A stretch of DNA of 64,000 nt from Hansfordia pulvinata. Lineage: Eukaryota; Ascomycota; Sordariomycetes; Xylariales. The notes beneath the pieces are model-generated. The model worked only from the letters and a program-made list of their open reading frames with translations, was not told the DNA's origin and did no database searches. Of this stretch, positions 14,101 to 27,244 are shown in pieces. The position numbers and the translations under genes were made by a program. The stretch spans positions 1,674,001-1,738,000 of the forward strand of contig BJKQ01000002.1 in NCBI GenBank assembly GCA_006538405.1, given 5' to 3'. Position 1 is the first letter of the stretch. Each line of letters opens with the position of its first letter.

Positions 14101-15103
14101 CCTTGAAGGACTTCTGGGTGTATTCGGTCATGGCCTTTTTGTAGAGGCGGATGAAGTCGGGCGAACTGGTCGGGACACGGCCGCTGGCGTCGAGGTAGTA
14201 GAGACCGAGCAGGATGTTGGCGATCTTGGACTGGGGGCTGATCTCGAGGGTGCGATCCCAAGCCTGCTTGGCGTCGTCCTTGAAGCCCAGCTGCCAGAAA
14301 CAGCAGCCGATTCCGATGCGCGGATCGGGGTCGACCAGGTCAGGCATCTTGCTCAGAACGGTCTGGTAGTCGGCCAAGGCCTCGCGATACCTGGTTAGAG
14401 AGAAGTTTGCGCGGGCGCGGCCGAGGACAGCCAGCATGTTCTTGCCTTGGGAGACCTTGCCGGCCTGGTCGAAGGCCTTGATGGCGCTGTGCAAAAGCTC
14501 GGCCTTGTCCGGGTCGACGCCATTCGCGGCAGGGACCTTGGAGGGGGCCTGGAGGAAGGCCTTGAGCAGCTGGAGGACGCCGCGGGCGAGGAAGAGAGGA
14601 GGGAAGGCGGGATTGATGCGCGAGGCGTCGTTGAGGGAGGCGGTCGCGAGCTGGAGATAGGTGTCTTTGGTCTTGGCATCGGCATCGTCGGCGGCGTCAA
14701 AGGCTTGCTGAGGCGAGTCGGGGGCGACGCGCGGGGCCTCACGGCTCTTCCACAGGTACATCCAGCAGAGGCAGGTGATGATGGTCAGGCGGTCCTTGTG
14801 GTTGGACTCGTTCATGGCGCCGGCGGCGCGGTTGAGCATCTCGATGGCGTGGTCGATCTTGTTCTGCTTGGCGTATGCGAGGGACACGGTCATCCATAGG
14901 GAGCGGGTGGCGCCCTCGTTCTCGAACAGGGTGCAGAGCTCCGAGGGGTCGTCGACCAGCTCGCCCAGGTCGACCTCGACGGCCTCGTCATCCTGATCGC
15001 CTTGTACCGGGACGTCGATGGCATTGGGGATGTCGGCGAAGCGCTGGCTGACGGGGTTGGCGGGCAGGCCATTGGCGTGGCCGTTCTGTGAGGACGTCGC
15101 CAT
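11189..15103 (-). CDS. ctr9: RNA polymerase-associated protein CTR9 (Paf1 complex subunit)
   Basis: CTR9 is the TPR scaffold of the Paf1 complex, which travels with RNA polymerase II in the nucleus and supports elongation and co-transcriptional histone modification. The gene has two exons, 15103-12467 and 12403-11189. The 63-nt intron (12466-12404) has a GTGCGT donor, an ACTAAC branch site and a CACTAG acceptor, and it joins EYANK to ALALSPDQVHFKFN in phase 0. The predicted product is 1283 residues, in the normal range for fungal CTR9. Residues from about 30 onward open with the DEAVEVDLGELVDDPSEL segment, followed by a long array of TPR helices to about residue 930. A K/E/Q/R-rich coiled coil covers roughly 945-1040, and a highly charged tail with Asp/Glu runs and basic clusters ends the protein, as expected for this family. 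The start ATG at 15103 is the first in frame before the conserved N-terminus. The reading frame is intact throughout. Confidence 0.95.
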
Positions 15104-16776
15104 TGCGCGATGGTGTGGCTGGCGGCAGGGTTGGTCGGGACGAGACGAGGATGCTCAAGGCAGACGCGGCCTCTAGGGATATGGCGGCCAGGCAGGCGCT
15201 GTCGGGACCTTTGCGGATGGAGGGCCGGGAACGCAGTCGCAGTCGCAGTCGTAGTCGCAGTCGGACAGGGTCGGAGGCTGGCGAGCGCGTTGCAGGCCGG
15301 CGTTGGCGCAGGGGGCGAGACAGGCGAGGAGCGAAAGTCTGGTGACCGGGTATCGCTAGGATGCAGCTGTCATCATCGGAATGGCGAGGGCTTCTGTCCC
15401 AGCTCGAAAGATGGGCGTGGTGAAGCGATCGAGCGCACCGTGAGGACCTGCGATGGTGTAGGGTCTGGTGGGATGGGCGAAGGAAACCGACGGGAATGGC
15501 GACGAGGCTGAGGACGATAATAAAGCTGCAGTCAGGTCAGGGACGGCCGAGCAAGGCAAACGAAATACGACTCTGTAAGGTACCTACGAGGTCGACTTGA
15601 GGTAACGCTAGTAACTGGTAGGAACGCGCCGCCGCGTCGGCCCCATACAGTATCGAGGTTCCGACAAATTATGACTTTTCGCACGGCTTTGGACACTGTC
15701 CTTCACCTCCCGTTCGCAACGGAATCAAATCCACACCAGACTCAGACAGTGGTGATGAGAAAGTGAGGGAAACGACATGGTAGCTATGATAGCCATGATC
15801 TGCCACGGGAGGAGGGCAATACTGCCCACCTTTTCAATAGGCACATCCACAGCTACATTGTACATGATGCGCACTGCCGCCTTGAAGTTTGATGGCACCC
15901 GCCGCTTCTTACACCTCGCCCTCAAAGTGTACGACAGCCACAGTGACACCGAATGCAGACCCGCCGTCTGGACTTATCATATGACGCGCGAGCTTCTTGC
16001 GAAACCACCCAAGGTTCGTTTGAACCAAGCTACTTCACACGGGCGTGCAGCCACAGTGGATCAGAGACAAGGCCCAAGCTTGTCGTCCAGACATTGAATC
16101 GCCTTCTGGTGCGCCGCCTTGGACTTGAGCACGGTAGCCCATGGTAAATGGCTCCCCCGTGATCCAGTCCAGGCATGGCATTCGCCCTACCCGCAATGAC
16201 AACCCGCGTGCCGGACTTGATTGACCACAACTAATAAGCACCACCTTTGATGTCACAATATGTATGATCCATGATGAGGGGATATCTTTTCGGGTCAAAT
16301 CTGGTCTCTTGTCATCCAATGGTCGAGGCCAATGCCCTGTTGATGCTAGAAATATTGTCCTGTTCCGTCGGCCCAAATGTCCATTGCTGACCTGGCTGTG
16401 GCTCACTCATCCATACATCATAAACCTTCGTCGTCTCCTGCCCACTCCCGAGCCACTCACTGCTTTTGAATCCTTGAGCTTTCAGAGTCTCGCCAGAGCA
16501 GATCGCTAATGCACCGCCATTTGTCTATCACGATTCCAAAACCGGCGGAGATGTCTTCTCACAAAATGTGGTCAGTGACAACCAGAACCTCCTTCAACGT
16601 CAGCGGAGGCTTGAGCGCAGCCCACAAACCAAGCCCACAAACCAAGCACACCAAGCAAGCAACCCAAGCAAGCACATGGCCCCTCAGCTTCAATGCCTCC
16701 AAGTTCTTGCTTTGCTCAATCGATCAGCTGAGTGGTGGCCCGAGTGTTTGAAGGGCATCTTCAACGTAATGGTTGC
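15104..16776. other. Intergenic: CTR9 upstream region and CLA4 downstream region
   Basis: Both flanking genes run on the minus strand, so the left part is the probable promoter/5' UTR of CTR9 and the right part the 3' UTR of CLA4. An AGTCGC-type hexamer run lies at about 15233-15262. I see no coding unit that can be supported. Confidence 0.5.
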
Positions 16777-19538
16777 TTATTTGGCGTGCTTGCGGAATGC
16801 CAACAGCTCGGCTAAGCTTCCCAGGGTGCAGCCGTGTTTCAGGAAATCATGTTGCAGCAGCTCGTCCGCCGATGCACGGCTCTTGACATCCACACAGAGA
16901 CACACCGACAAGAAGGCCTTCAGTTCCTTGCTGAGCCTCTCGGGTTTCTTCAGGCGGGGCGTGCCGTTGGTCGCAATGAGGTACAGCGCCTTCAGCGGCT
17001 CCTCGTTGAGGTACGGCGGCTCAGACTCAATCATCTCAATGGCCATGATGCCCAGCGACCAGATGTCTACCTTGGGCCCGTATTCCTTCTGCTTGACAAC
17101 CTCGGGCGCCATCCAGTACGGCGTGCCCACCATGGTCGCTCGCTTCGACTTGGTCTCGGTGAGCTTGGCGCAGAATCCGAAATCGGCTGCATGCGTGGTT
17201 AGCAACGGCACCTGGGCGCTGTTAAGAGACTCAACCTACTGATCTTGACGTTGCCACGCGCGTCGAGCAAGACGTTGTCACTCTTGATGTCACGGTGGAT
17301 GATGTTCTGCGAGTGCAGGTGCTGCAGTCCACGGCAAGTCTGGCGAGGGGTCAGCATGCGACGCGGCGGATATAAAGTCCTGTAGACCCGACTTACCTCA
17401 CTACAGATGGTGGAGATCTGGTCCTCCGTGATTGACGAGTTGTTGTCAATAACATCCGTCAAAGCACCACCCTCCATGTATTCCAAGACCAGCCAGAGCT
17501 CGGCGTTATTGTTGCGCAAGAAAGCATCCAGGAAGTTGACAATGTTCTTGTGCTTGCTGTCCTTCATCACCATGATTTCGTTGACGATGAGCTCCTTGCG
17601 AGGCTGGTGCGCCAGGTCCATCTGCTTAATAGCCACCTGCGCACGAGAGCCCTGCGAGCGCAGCACCTCCCGGGCAACAGGGGAGACAGCCTGCTCCTTG
17701 ACCTTGGCCACGTAAACGGAGCCAGAGGCACCCTGTCCGATCTTCTTTTGCTTCGAATACGACATGTTAGGATCGTCCTTCGATACGGCCTCGATCAGTT
17801 TGGCCATGACCTCCTTCTCCGTCATGGTCGACATGCGAACATCCTGCTTCCTCTCGCTTGCCGAGGGCTTGGCAGTCAGCGCCGCCTCAGCGGCCTTGAC
17901 GCCGCCATCACCTTGTTGTTGGGGCTGGCTGGGCTTGTGCGGCACGTTGAGTGGCTTGGGCGCCTGTGCAGGCATGCGCTGGGCCTGAGAGGGTTGCGAC
18001 TGGCCATTGGCCCGAGGCTGGCTCTGATTCGCCGAGGGCGGTTGTCGCTGCGATGGCTGCTGGTCGTTCCGGGGAGGCATACGTTGGGAACCCTGCGCGG
18101 AGGCCGGGTCACGGGCTGACGCAGACGCAGAGCTGGATTGGGGAGCCATGTTGGGTCTCTGGGCGCCGTTGGACGAGCTGGGCGCAGGTGGTGCGGGTCT
18201 CTGGGCGCGGAGACTGCCAGGCTGTTGGGTTGACGACTTGGGAGCTGGAGGTGCCGCCCGGGTGGGGTTGTAGCGATCTGGCGATGCGGTAGCTGATGCA
18301 CTGTAGCCGCCGCCTCCAATCTCCTGTTGCGCGAGCGGCACCTTCTTCTGGGGTAGCGAAGCATTGTAGGCCTCCAATTCTCGACGCTCCTGTTCCTCTT
18401 GTTCTCGTCTTCTTTGTTGCTCCATCTGTCTCTTGCGCTGCTCCTCTCTTTCCCGTTCGCGTGCGGCGTCCTGGGCAGCGTAGTTTGGTGCCATGTTCTG
18501 TGCGGGCTGTCGCAAGGGCAAAGCGTTGGATGATGATGACTCTGGCGGGGTCGGCCGCCGGGGAGCCTGGCCGGGCTGCTGTTGCGCGCCTGGGTTGGGG
18601 TATGTGTTGTTTCTTTGTGCGGGCGTCGGAGGCGCAGGGCGTGGAGGCGCCACCCCGCTGCCCCCGCCATATGGTAACGGCTTGTTGAGGCCGGGGGAGG
18701 GTTGGGGCGCCAGGTTAGGGTGTGCTGGGTTAGCGTTTCCATCTGTCTTCTTGGTCAGGTCGGAGTAGAAATCGAGAACTTCGAAGACGGCCTGAGGGTT
18801 CCGTTCATAGTCTTCTTTAGTAATGGCAGACGAGTTGAGGAGCTTCGACCACTCCGGGGGCAGGCCAACGAACTGGCCTGTTTGGGGGTCGAAGCCGACA
18901 TGAACGGCATGGGAGAAGTTGGTGGGGTTGCTGACACCGCCCATGGTAGGGCAGCGACCGTAGAGCAGATCTATCCAGTCGTACAGATCATCATCGCCCT
19001 TGACGCGAATCTGCAGTGTCTTGGTCTGGCCGTCGTCATCGCCGGGACTGTTGGAAGTGCCCTGAGGCGTGCGCTTGATCTCGAAGATTGTACCAGCGGC
19101 TTCGACACGCCCAACGCCAACAACATCCTTAAGGTAGAGGGTATAAGATATCTTGCCGCCTTCCGTCTTGTGGAAGTCAAGGGATTCCTTGCGCAGAATG
19201 AGGTACTTTTGTTTCCAAGGCTGAATGAAGTTCCTGCTCTCCTTCACCTGCGCCCAGCCCTCCTTGAGCACGGCGACGCCGCCCATGCCGTCCGTCGCAT
19301 TAGAACGTTCGCGCGCCAGCGGCAGCGATATCGTGGAGCCGGTGTAGGTCGAAGTAGCGGTGCGCTGTATGGGTGAGATGACCATATTGGCCATGCCGCC
19401 ATTGTTGTTGTTGGCCATGCTACCGGGAGAGTTGGTGTTGGGGGTGAGGGCGAGGCGCGGGCGGTCAGTGGGCGGTCGCGGGGCAGGGCCAGGGTTCATG
19501 AACTGGCCGCTGTTGAAGGTACTCCTGTCGTCCGACAT
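16777..19538 (-). CDS. cla4: PAK-family serine/threonine kinase Cla4 (PH-CRIB-kinase)
   Basis: Cla4-type p21-activated kinases bind Cdc42/Rac through a CRIB motif and membrane phosphoinositides through a PH domain. In filamentous fungi they control polarity, septation and often virulence. Exons are 19538-17397, 17339-17240 and 17186-16777. The introns are 57 nt (GTAAGT...GCCAG) and 53 nt (GTAGGT...GCAG) and both interrupt the kinase domain. The predicted length is 883 residues. In order: a low-complexity N-terminus; a PH domain at about 90-195, starting [14 protein letters not shown]; a CRIB motif at about 202-240 ([19 protein letters not shown]); a long P/Q/S-rich linker; and a kinase domain from about 597. 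The kinase domain has the glycine loop GQGASGSVY, the ATP lysine in [14 protein letters not shown] (about 729), DFGFCA (about 749) and GTPYWMAPE (about 768). The presence of PH plus CRIB separates Cla4 from Ste20. I chose the ATG at 19538 (MSDDRS); an in-frame ATG at 19655 would add 39 unconserved-looking residues. Confidence 0.95.
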
Positions 19539-20499
19539 TGTGATTAGCAGACGGGCCACGCTCAGGCGACAGGTGGTGAATGCGGATGTGTGCTGAGATG
19601 CATCGAACTGTGCAACGATGCGGGATATTGGTGGCAGGGGAGGCGGTAGCGGCAATGGGAATGGTCACGAAATGGGGTGGAAAGGCTAGGAGCAGTGGTG
19701 CAGTGGTGCAGTGTGCGGTGAGTGAGGGTGGACAGTAGCGTGTTGCTCAGCGCTGTGGTGCAGCCGGTCGCGGCGAGTTGAGGGCGGTCTGGTCTCGAAA
19801 AGGGGCCGCCGCTTGGAGGGGAGGTAGAGAGGGGGGGTTTAATGATTGATGAGGTCTGATTGGGATCCTCGGGGCCAGGGGCATAACGGTGGTTGATTGA
19901 AGAATGCCGGGGGTAGAAGACGCGCGAGACGCATCCAAATGGCTGTGTATCAGGAAAATGCCATGTGGCAACGCACCCATTCTGCGCCATTGTGGCGGCT
20001 GGTCAGCTGGCGACAACGTCGTCGACACAAGGCGAGGAGAAGCAGAGAGGCAGGCCACAGCGTGCAGTGCGGTGGTGAGAGCACTGCTGTCGCGGGGCGG
20101 TCCTCGTAGATGGAGAGGGCGGAGAAGCAGCAGCAGTCAGTGCTCCAGCCTCCCGAGACCCAGACTGGATTGAATCCAGACGTGTGCCGGAACCAAGAGG
20201 AGATTGGGGCGGGTTGGCGGTCTGTTCCTTGAAGAGTCCGGGCAAGGGATTACTCGCAGGAAGAAGCAGCGGACGTGGAGGGAGGGCTCGTGCAGGCTGC
20301 GCCCGACGTGTTGACAGCGGCAGGGCAGACAGAGTACGAGAGTGGTCGTAGATTGGCGGCCAGGGAGGGTTGTTGGTGGTGGGGATGCAGGTACTCGTGG
20401 ATAGCAGTGACGGGCGCGGCGGGCAGCGGGAGACGACGGTGGCAACGAGGTTGATGAATCGAGCGGTCCGACCAGGACGGGCGGCGGGCGACCTCGTAG

Positions 20500-20565
20500 A
20501 GAGGTAGGTAAGGGTACCTAGTGCAGATAGGTAGGTAGGTACGGCAGGTAGGTAGCTAGTAATGG
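20500..20565. repeat. Cluster of GGTAGGTA / GGTACCTA words
   Basis: Within about 65 nt there are several copies of the tetramer GGTA, including three in direct tandem and one palindromic GGTACC. Similar clusters occur at about 6070-6110, 6595-6635, 30480-30530, 38605-38660, 43800-43850, 44100-44180 and 54590-54690. The function is unknown. Confidence 0.6.
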
Positions 20566-23500
20566 CAGGCCGCCACCGTTGTTAGTCGCGGATGCTCGCA
20601 ATTAAACGCCGGGGTTGGGGCAGCAGTCGATGACGGGCGGTACGGGATTGGCCAGGCCAAGACGCATCCCGACAGTATACTCGTACGACGTGCTCGTACT
20701 GGGCGTTGCGTGGGTGGTGGTGGCAGGCGGGTTGGCGTTTGACAGGAAGCGTGACAGAAGTGGCCGCGATACCATGGATGGCAAAGAGAACAGCGCAAGC
20801 GATGGAAAGCGGAGGGCAGCGAGGCGGAGTGGCCAGGTAGAGAGGGTAGGTGCTAGGTGAGGAGGAAGGTAGAAAGAGGGAGACGGAATGGAAGAAAGAA
20901 AGAAACCAAGCAGGACGGGAGGGAGGAGGCACTCACGGGTCCAAGAGGCGAGGCGAGTGGGAGGTACGTAGGCAGGGAGAGGGAGGGAGGGACGGGAGGG
21001 AGGGCTTCACACACTGTGGCTTGCGGGCAGGCTTTGGGCATCAACCGCCAACCAGCAACTGGACCAAGCGACAAAGAGACGCCGGGGATCCAATGCAAGG
21101 AGTGCGTGCTCTGGGTAACGTGGTCGTAGCGTGTGGCGATGTACGGATTGGCAGGCCCAGCCTTCCTGGTGAGGGATGAGAGCGGGCAGTCAATCAAATC
21201 AATTGATGGGCAGAGTTGAATAGGAAGGGGAGTTGGAACTCTGAGCTGGTGGAGGTAAGATGCGCAGGAACCGAGTCAATCTGTAGTACTGGACCTGAAT
21301 GGATGATTGAGCCGAGAGATGGATGCAACCGTCCGCTGGGAGAGGCACCTGGAGGTAATGGATGTTGGCACCGCTGAGCGAGTATGTACTTGTACTAACA
21401 TCCAGTGGATGCATCTGTCGGGTACGAGTAGACAGCCCTGGAAAAGAAGAGTGAAGTACCCGCCTACTACATAAGGGGCTAAAGATACTGACTTCATCCA
21501 GCTCCTCTCTCCTCCTGATGTACCAGAGAGGGGACGGGATATGTGGAAAGGGTCCAACGGTGGAGGGTGTACCTGCTACCACTTTCGGTCATGGGTGTAG
21601 GTCCGTGTACCTCTCGTACATAAACTTGGAGGGCTGTCTCGTAGCTCACCTCAGTCAGTTAAGTATCTACATGCAACCACTTCCAAGCTGGCTGCTCACG
21701 GCTCTACGGAGTAGCTGGAGGTGCATGTGGCCAGCAGAGGGCAGCACATTGATGTAGATACAGAGATCTAGGTGCGGGTCTGACTGGCTGCATGAGTGCA
21801 TACAACTACCTACAAGAGGTAGGTGCGTGATTACGTTTACCCAGGATCCGGAATCAGCATACAAACGCCAGTCAAGCTCAATAACCCTCGATTTGCTAGC
21901 AGCCTGCCTCACATGTACGATCCCCCGCCGGATTCGCCCCCGAGCACCCGTCTGGGTATAACCATCTGGAACAAGTGGGGAGGGACCCGAACGAGAAACA
22001 AAAAAATACAAAGAGCTGATAGCCTAATCAGAGATCCAATGTGGCTGGTTATCGACATGGCTTTCGGTTCCCTTGCTTATGTGCCGAGCTTGGTTTACGC
22101 TTTTAGCTGGTCAACTTGCCCAAGACTGAAATACTTTACCTTTATCAGATACACAATTCATTTGGTGATACTCAATAAGATAAGTAATCATCACGATATG
22201 AACAGTGTCATCTGATGGTTATTCATCGGTGCCTTCTGCCGGAAGGGGATGAGCCACAAAACTCAATGTTGGAAGGTCAATTGTCCATTTATAAGGCGGT
22301 TGACGCGGGTTAGCTGGCCTCGGAGCACGAGATGCTAACAGAACAAAGAGGGGACATGACACGACATGCGCGCCAAGGCAGACATGAAAGAAACCAGATG
22401 CGGAATCACTGTTTCTCGCGGCAATGTCCATAATTCTTTTTCTCATCAGCCGTACATGGAATCAGAGGAAGGACAAAGAAAAGCAGGGTCGGCATGGATG
22501 GCAAGGGCGGGCAAGATGAGCCACGACTGGGTGCGTGCGAGCAAGCAATGGGCATCCATCTTCACTCGTACGAGTACGGCCTGTCCGATAAAAGTCGCCC
22601 AGGCCCCCTGCTGTCCGCCCCGCCCACGCCCAGAGGAAAGCCCCGGTTCCGCCTTTGTCTCGGGAGGAGCCCCATACTGTCTGGCTCGCTCCAGGTTCCA
22701 CGCGGTGCAGCTTGCCCGTCCTGGCACCCTGTCGGCGTCTTACGGACAGGTACGGCCTGTATGGTCGAGGACACGAACATCCGGAGGCATGGCGCAATAA
22801 CGAATCCTCATGGTCTGTAATAAGCTTGCGCTCACAATTAGGGCTAGGTGTCCCGTGTGCGAGAACGGCATGCCCGTTTTCCTTTGATCATGGACATGTA
22901 CGGAATGGAACCGCAGTGCAGGGATGTTGTGGTGGTTTGCCGTTTGAGACCCCCTGGGTGGCTGGCAGCAGGAGGGGGAGCGAGTGGAGGAAGGCTCCCA
23001 ACGTCTGAGTGTCTGGTAGGTCAGGCCGGGCCTGCGAAGGAGTGGCGCCTACTCGTACACCATATCCGGCCGGCGAGCAGGAGAGAAAAGGGGGAGCTCC
23101 CTGTCTTGCCAGTGCTTCAGGACTTGAATTCGGCTCTGGCGCCTTAGGGGGGGAGACCCAATACAGCAGCCGCCGGTGCGAGCCCCCGCGCCATCACCAA
23201 CATGAAAACACAGGATGGAACGTCGACTCCACCTGCGAGTCTGTCGGGAACCAACTGCGCCCGCGGTGCACTGAAGTCGCGGCGCATCGCCAACGTCTCT
23301 CCTCTTCGCCCACCTGCGTCACCGATGCCATCGCAGCGAACGGGCACCCACCGGGTCGCGGATGGCATGGTGGATAGTATGGCGCATGGGCGAGCCAAAC
23401 TCCCATCGAGCAGGTCGCCTGGGCCATGACTTGCCGGTGAAAGCGCTACGGGGGCCTAGTCGGCTGCGGCTGCGTCATTGATTCCTGCGGGCGTGCTGTG

Positions 23501-24011
23501 TGCGGCTCCTCGCAGTAAGGGGCCGTATTCTCAGCCGGGCTAGGTCTGACGACCCAGGCTAGCTTCGTGGCCGGCGTTCTGCGTGTGGCTTTCTGTCAAG
23601 CTCTGGGAATCCGTCGGACGACTTGGGCAATCCTCTGTTAATGATCCTCCTATATGTCGTGGAGGAGCCGCAGGCAGGGTGGAGGATAGCTCAATCTAGG
23701 GGCGCCGGGTCATCGTGTACCGTCAGCAGACGAGCACTCGCAGACAGCCTGCCGGCCGAGCCACTTTGTACCGCCATAGTTGAGCATTCTCATCAGAGGC
23801 ACTCTGCCTGGGTGAGGTCGTCAGCCCTAGGTTAGGGGTGTTAGGGTCGGGTTTATATTTTTATTTTTAGAGATCTCGGGAAAATCCTCGCTTTTTGAAG
23901 CGGTTGCCGGAGCTGGTCGTTTTGAGCATCAAACCAGGCTGGAATGTGATTTTGTATGAGGCCTTGACAGCAGGCTCAGCCGATGCGGGCGGCTTGATGG
24001 CCCAAGCCATT

Positions 24012-24059
24012 GCCAACACCGAGATGTGCAAAGTCGCCAACACCGAGATGTGCAAAGTC
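24012..24059. repeat. 24-bp tandem duplication
   Basis: Two perfect adjacent copies of a 24-bp unit starting GCCAACACCGAG, followed by the first five bases of a third. The unit is a multiple of three and would encode an eight-residue repeat in either overlapping open frame, but neither frame is convincing as a gene. Confidence 0.85.
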
Positions 24060-26662
24060 GCCAATGTGTCCAGAGCCCCTCCGTGCGAGGAGGACCCCTG
24101 GTTGGTGTCGTGTGCCAGACAGGCAGGCCTTGTTCGGGTCGTGTTTCACGTAGAAAAGAGCGAGGTAGGACTCTGCGGCGGGCAGCTCGATGGCGAGGCG
24201 CACGGAGGGCTCGTAGGCGGCGAAAGGTAGGTGGTGAGAGCGCCTCGTCGTCACCTGTTCGTTGCCATTGATCCGTTCTGGGTCTTCCGTGCCCACTGCC
24301 CACTGCAGACTAACTTAGTACTCCGTAGATCGTGGTAGGGTCGCTTTGGTGATCTTGAGGCAACCCCCCTCCACCGCGGCGCTCTGTGTGAGAGAGGTCT
24401 ACCAGCAAGCGGCAAGGAATCCTTGAACCGTCCGTTCGTCCGTTCGTCCCGTATCTTGTCGTCGCTTCCTTTCTCCCACAGATACCCCTCAGCGTCGAGT
24501 CAGGAGGTCAGGAGCCAGAGGAAGGGCCAGGCTGGCGCGATTCAGGCTCCCGTCAGCAGGACGTACCGTACCCCGTCATTGGTCGCTGCGCGTGACGGCA
24601 GAGAACCTGGCCGTGCATGCTTGAGGGGGCGGATCTCGCATCGCCCTTTGACAAGGCCTTATCGCAACGAACCTCTGCGGTCTCTGCGTGGCGACTGATG
24701 AGAGAGCGAACAGCACAACGTGAGAGGCCGGCACTGATGTCCGTGGTTGAGTGATACCCGACGGGGGGTTGCAAGGTAACGTACGAGTACGGGAGTACCT
24801 AACCTACCTCACGCGTACCTCTCGAGGTGTCGAGGCCAGGGACAACTCGTACCTAATAGGTGCATGGAGGTGGGGGGGGTCTCGGGATCTGTGCGCGATC
24901 TAAGCCCAATTCAGCCGCCGCCACCATGCACCTTCCCCAGCATCCGCACCCCTACCCGCACCCGCTCCTGCAACTGCACTCGCTGCAACCCGACTGCACT
25001 GGACTGGCTGCATCCGCTTCCCACGCTGGAGTTAGGTACTCGTACAGCGGTTGTTCGACGGCCCCAGGGGTTTCATTTCATCGCTGGCGAATTGGATGCA
25101 AGGCACCAGCTGCCGGTGCTGATAGTGGAGACCGGCTGCCCGGGAGAACCTCAGACAGTGAGGTGAGTGAGTGGACCATCCAATCGTACTCCCCCTACCC
25201 TCCCGAACTTGCACCCCACTTCCACTTTCACTTCCACACTCCAGCAGCTCGGCCTGCATCGTCGACCACGTCTTGCCGCCCTGTGTCATGTCTGGAATGG
25301 CGCCTTTCACCGCAACACCTTGATTTCCCTCTCTCACTCAGGCGCCTTCTCTCTTGTCACATTGCCTGCACCTCATCGACATCTACTCATACTCCCCTTC
25401 GGAGCCTGCGGCCTGACCTCCTGCGGTCTAGGCCATTATCGGAATCAAAATGTCGTCCGAAATGCCCTGCGGCTTTCCTTTCGAGTTGGCGAGGGTGGGC
25501 CCGGGGTTTTCATCAAGTCGTCGTGAGCAGGCATGAACTTTACGGATCCTATCCGACTTCTGCAGACAAGTCAAGTCCTCGGAAGAAACGGATGATAAAA
25601 AGCCTCTCCTCCACTGTCTTATCATTGCAACAACAGAGCGCGGGTGAGGGAGGTGTACCTCGCATCCACATACTTGCCACGAGGCCAAGAGCCCTCGGCC
25701 ATGAACTCCAAGCTGAGTTCAACCGAATCTCCAGTCACATCTCCATCGAATTGGTCGGAGACAGCACCGACCGAACGAGCCGGTCTGCCGAGAAAGACAT
25801 GTCTACAATACAACACCCTTCCAGCACCTCAAAACCAGGAACATGTCCTTCCCATCGGAAGCTGTATTGACTCCTGGTTGCGTCGACCACCTCAGAAATC
25901 CCTCGCCTTGACAGAGGCCCAAGAATCGTGAGCGCGCCGGGTCCCATGCTCCCGAATCGGCCTACTTCGTCGAATACTGAAGGGTTGCGGTATGCTGGCT
26001 CACTATATGCTGGCTGACCCTGACTGCGTCGAGGCCAGCTGAGTATTTGTTGGTGACGACGTCGTGAGTCCTGGCATAATAATCATGGCCGGTGTGTCAA
26101 GCCCATCCACCACGCTCCACTGGGGTTTTTTGGCTGCTGACCAGGCGAGGCCACGGACTGCGGCCATGACTGGCGTGGTCTCTTGTCGCCACCGAATCGA
26201 CCAGGCCAATAGTTGAACAGCTGTACGACCTACTGCCCTACCTAGGCCAGACGTACGTCACTCATCGTACCGAGCGTACCTGTCAATCCCATGTTGTCTG
26301 TCAGGGTCCCTGTCCTGTGGCAACCAGCAGGGCTTGCATGCCTTGGGCTTGTTTCCCGGATTGCGGCCATCCCTGTCAGCTTTGTCGACATTGCGGCATG
26401 GAGGCGCTTACCTGCTGACTACCTATAGGTAGGCAGGCATCTGGGGCGGATGCTGAGGCTGTGCGGACGTTGTGGATAGCGTGTGGCCATTCAGAGAACG
26501 GCGAATTGGCTGCTCAACCTGGATGGGAATAGCCACCAGGCCGCTGCCACTCACGATTTGTGACGTCTCGCCACTCTTGCTAGGTCGGCCATCTGGTAGC
26601 TGCCGGGCGGGGTGGTCAATTCTCGCCTCTGTTCTATAAGGACATCACCGTCTTCGGCTCCG

Positions 26663-26743
26663 CTCTCGAGCCGTCCGTCCCAGAGGCCAGCTCTCGAGCC
26701 GTTCCCAGAGGTCAGCTCTCGAGCCGTCCGTCCCAGAGGTCAG
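26663..26743. repeat. 28-bp minisatellite, three copies
   Basis: Three adjacent copies of a unit beginning CTCTCGAGCCGTC and ending CAGAGGYCAG. The outer two are 28 bp. The middle one lacks three bases of the GTCCGT segment. Confidence 0.8.
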
Positions 26744-26860
26744 CTCAGGAAAGCGGTGCACTGCAAGGACAGCGCGTCTTCTCACGACCCCTGTAAGGAT
26801 GGCCTCGCTGCCCCTGCTGGCCAAGGTGACTAGATTGATGAAGTCTTGCCAATCGTTGCA

Positions 26861-27013
26861 TTCGCCACCCGTCGATTTCGCCACTCCGTCGAATTCGCCA
26901 CCCGATGGTTTCGCCACCCGTTGAACTCGCCACCCGTAGATTTCGCCACCCGTAGATTTCGCCACCCGTAGATTTCGCCACCCTGGCGTTGCGATGCCGT
27001 GGACTCGCCACCG
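26861..27013. repeat. 15-bp minisatellite around TTCGCCACCCG
   Basis: About eight degenerate copies of a 15-bp unit (consensus TTCGCCACCCGTAGA) run from 26861 to about 26983, with one more isolated copy near 27003. The three copies at about 26926-26975 are almost identical. On the minus strand the array reads in frame as repeats around VAKSTGG, but the surrounding frame has no other support as a gene. Confidence 0.8.
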
Positions 27014-27244
27014 TGCAAGGCCCATTTCTCCCCAAACGCAGCTGTCACTACATATAACATGGCAGTTCATCATGGTTCCCTCTCTCCCTTCGCTTTCGAA
27101 TAACCTTGAATCCAGTAATTTTCTTCTAATCAACTCGACAAGCTCGCTCTGAACTCCACACAAGTCTTAGACCTGTGCCAATTATTCCGACATCCCACTT
27201 TTGTCCGTCCTCCTGCACGTCACTCCTCGAGCGCCCTCATCGCG

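Larger units (their letters stand above)
19656..27244. other. 7.6-kb gene-poor interval
   Basis: The left end is probably the CLA4 promoter and 5' leader, which is unusually rich in GGTAGGTA words around 20500-20565. Beyond that I find no open frame that I can support as a gene. The largest, a plus-strand frame at 24860-25870, is P/S/H-rich with no domain. A pair of overlapping frames around 23895-24303 encloses a 24-bp tandem duplication. The region at 22000-22220 is AT-richer than the rest. Tandem repeats at 24012-24059, 26663-26743 and 26861-27013 are listed separately. Confidence 0.45.

Noticed and set aside
23826..23852. TTAGGG-like words (GTTAGGGGTGTTAGGG)
   Set aside because: Only two imperfect copies, so not an interstitial telomere array.
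24860..25870. 336-codon plus-strand ORF
   Set aside because: P/H/S-rich low-complexity translation with no family signal; GC-rich DNA gives long open frames by chance.
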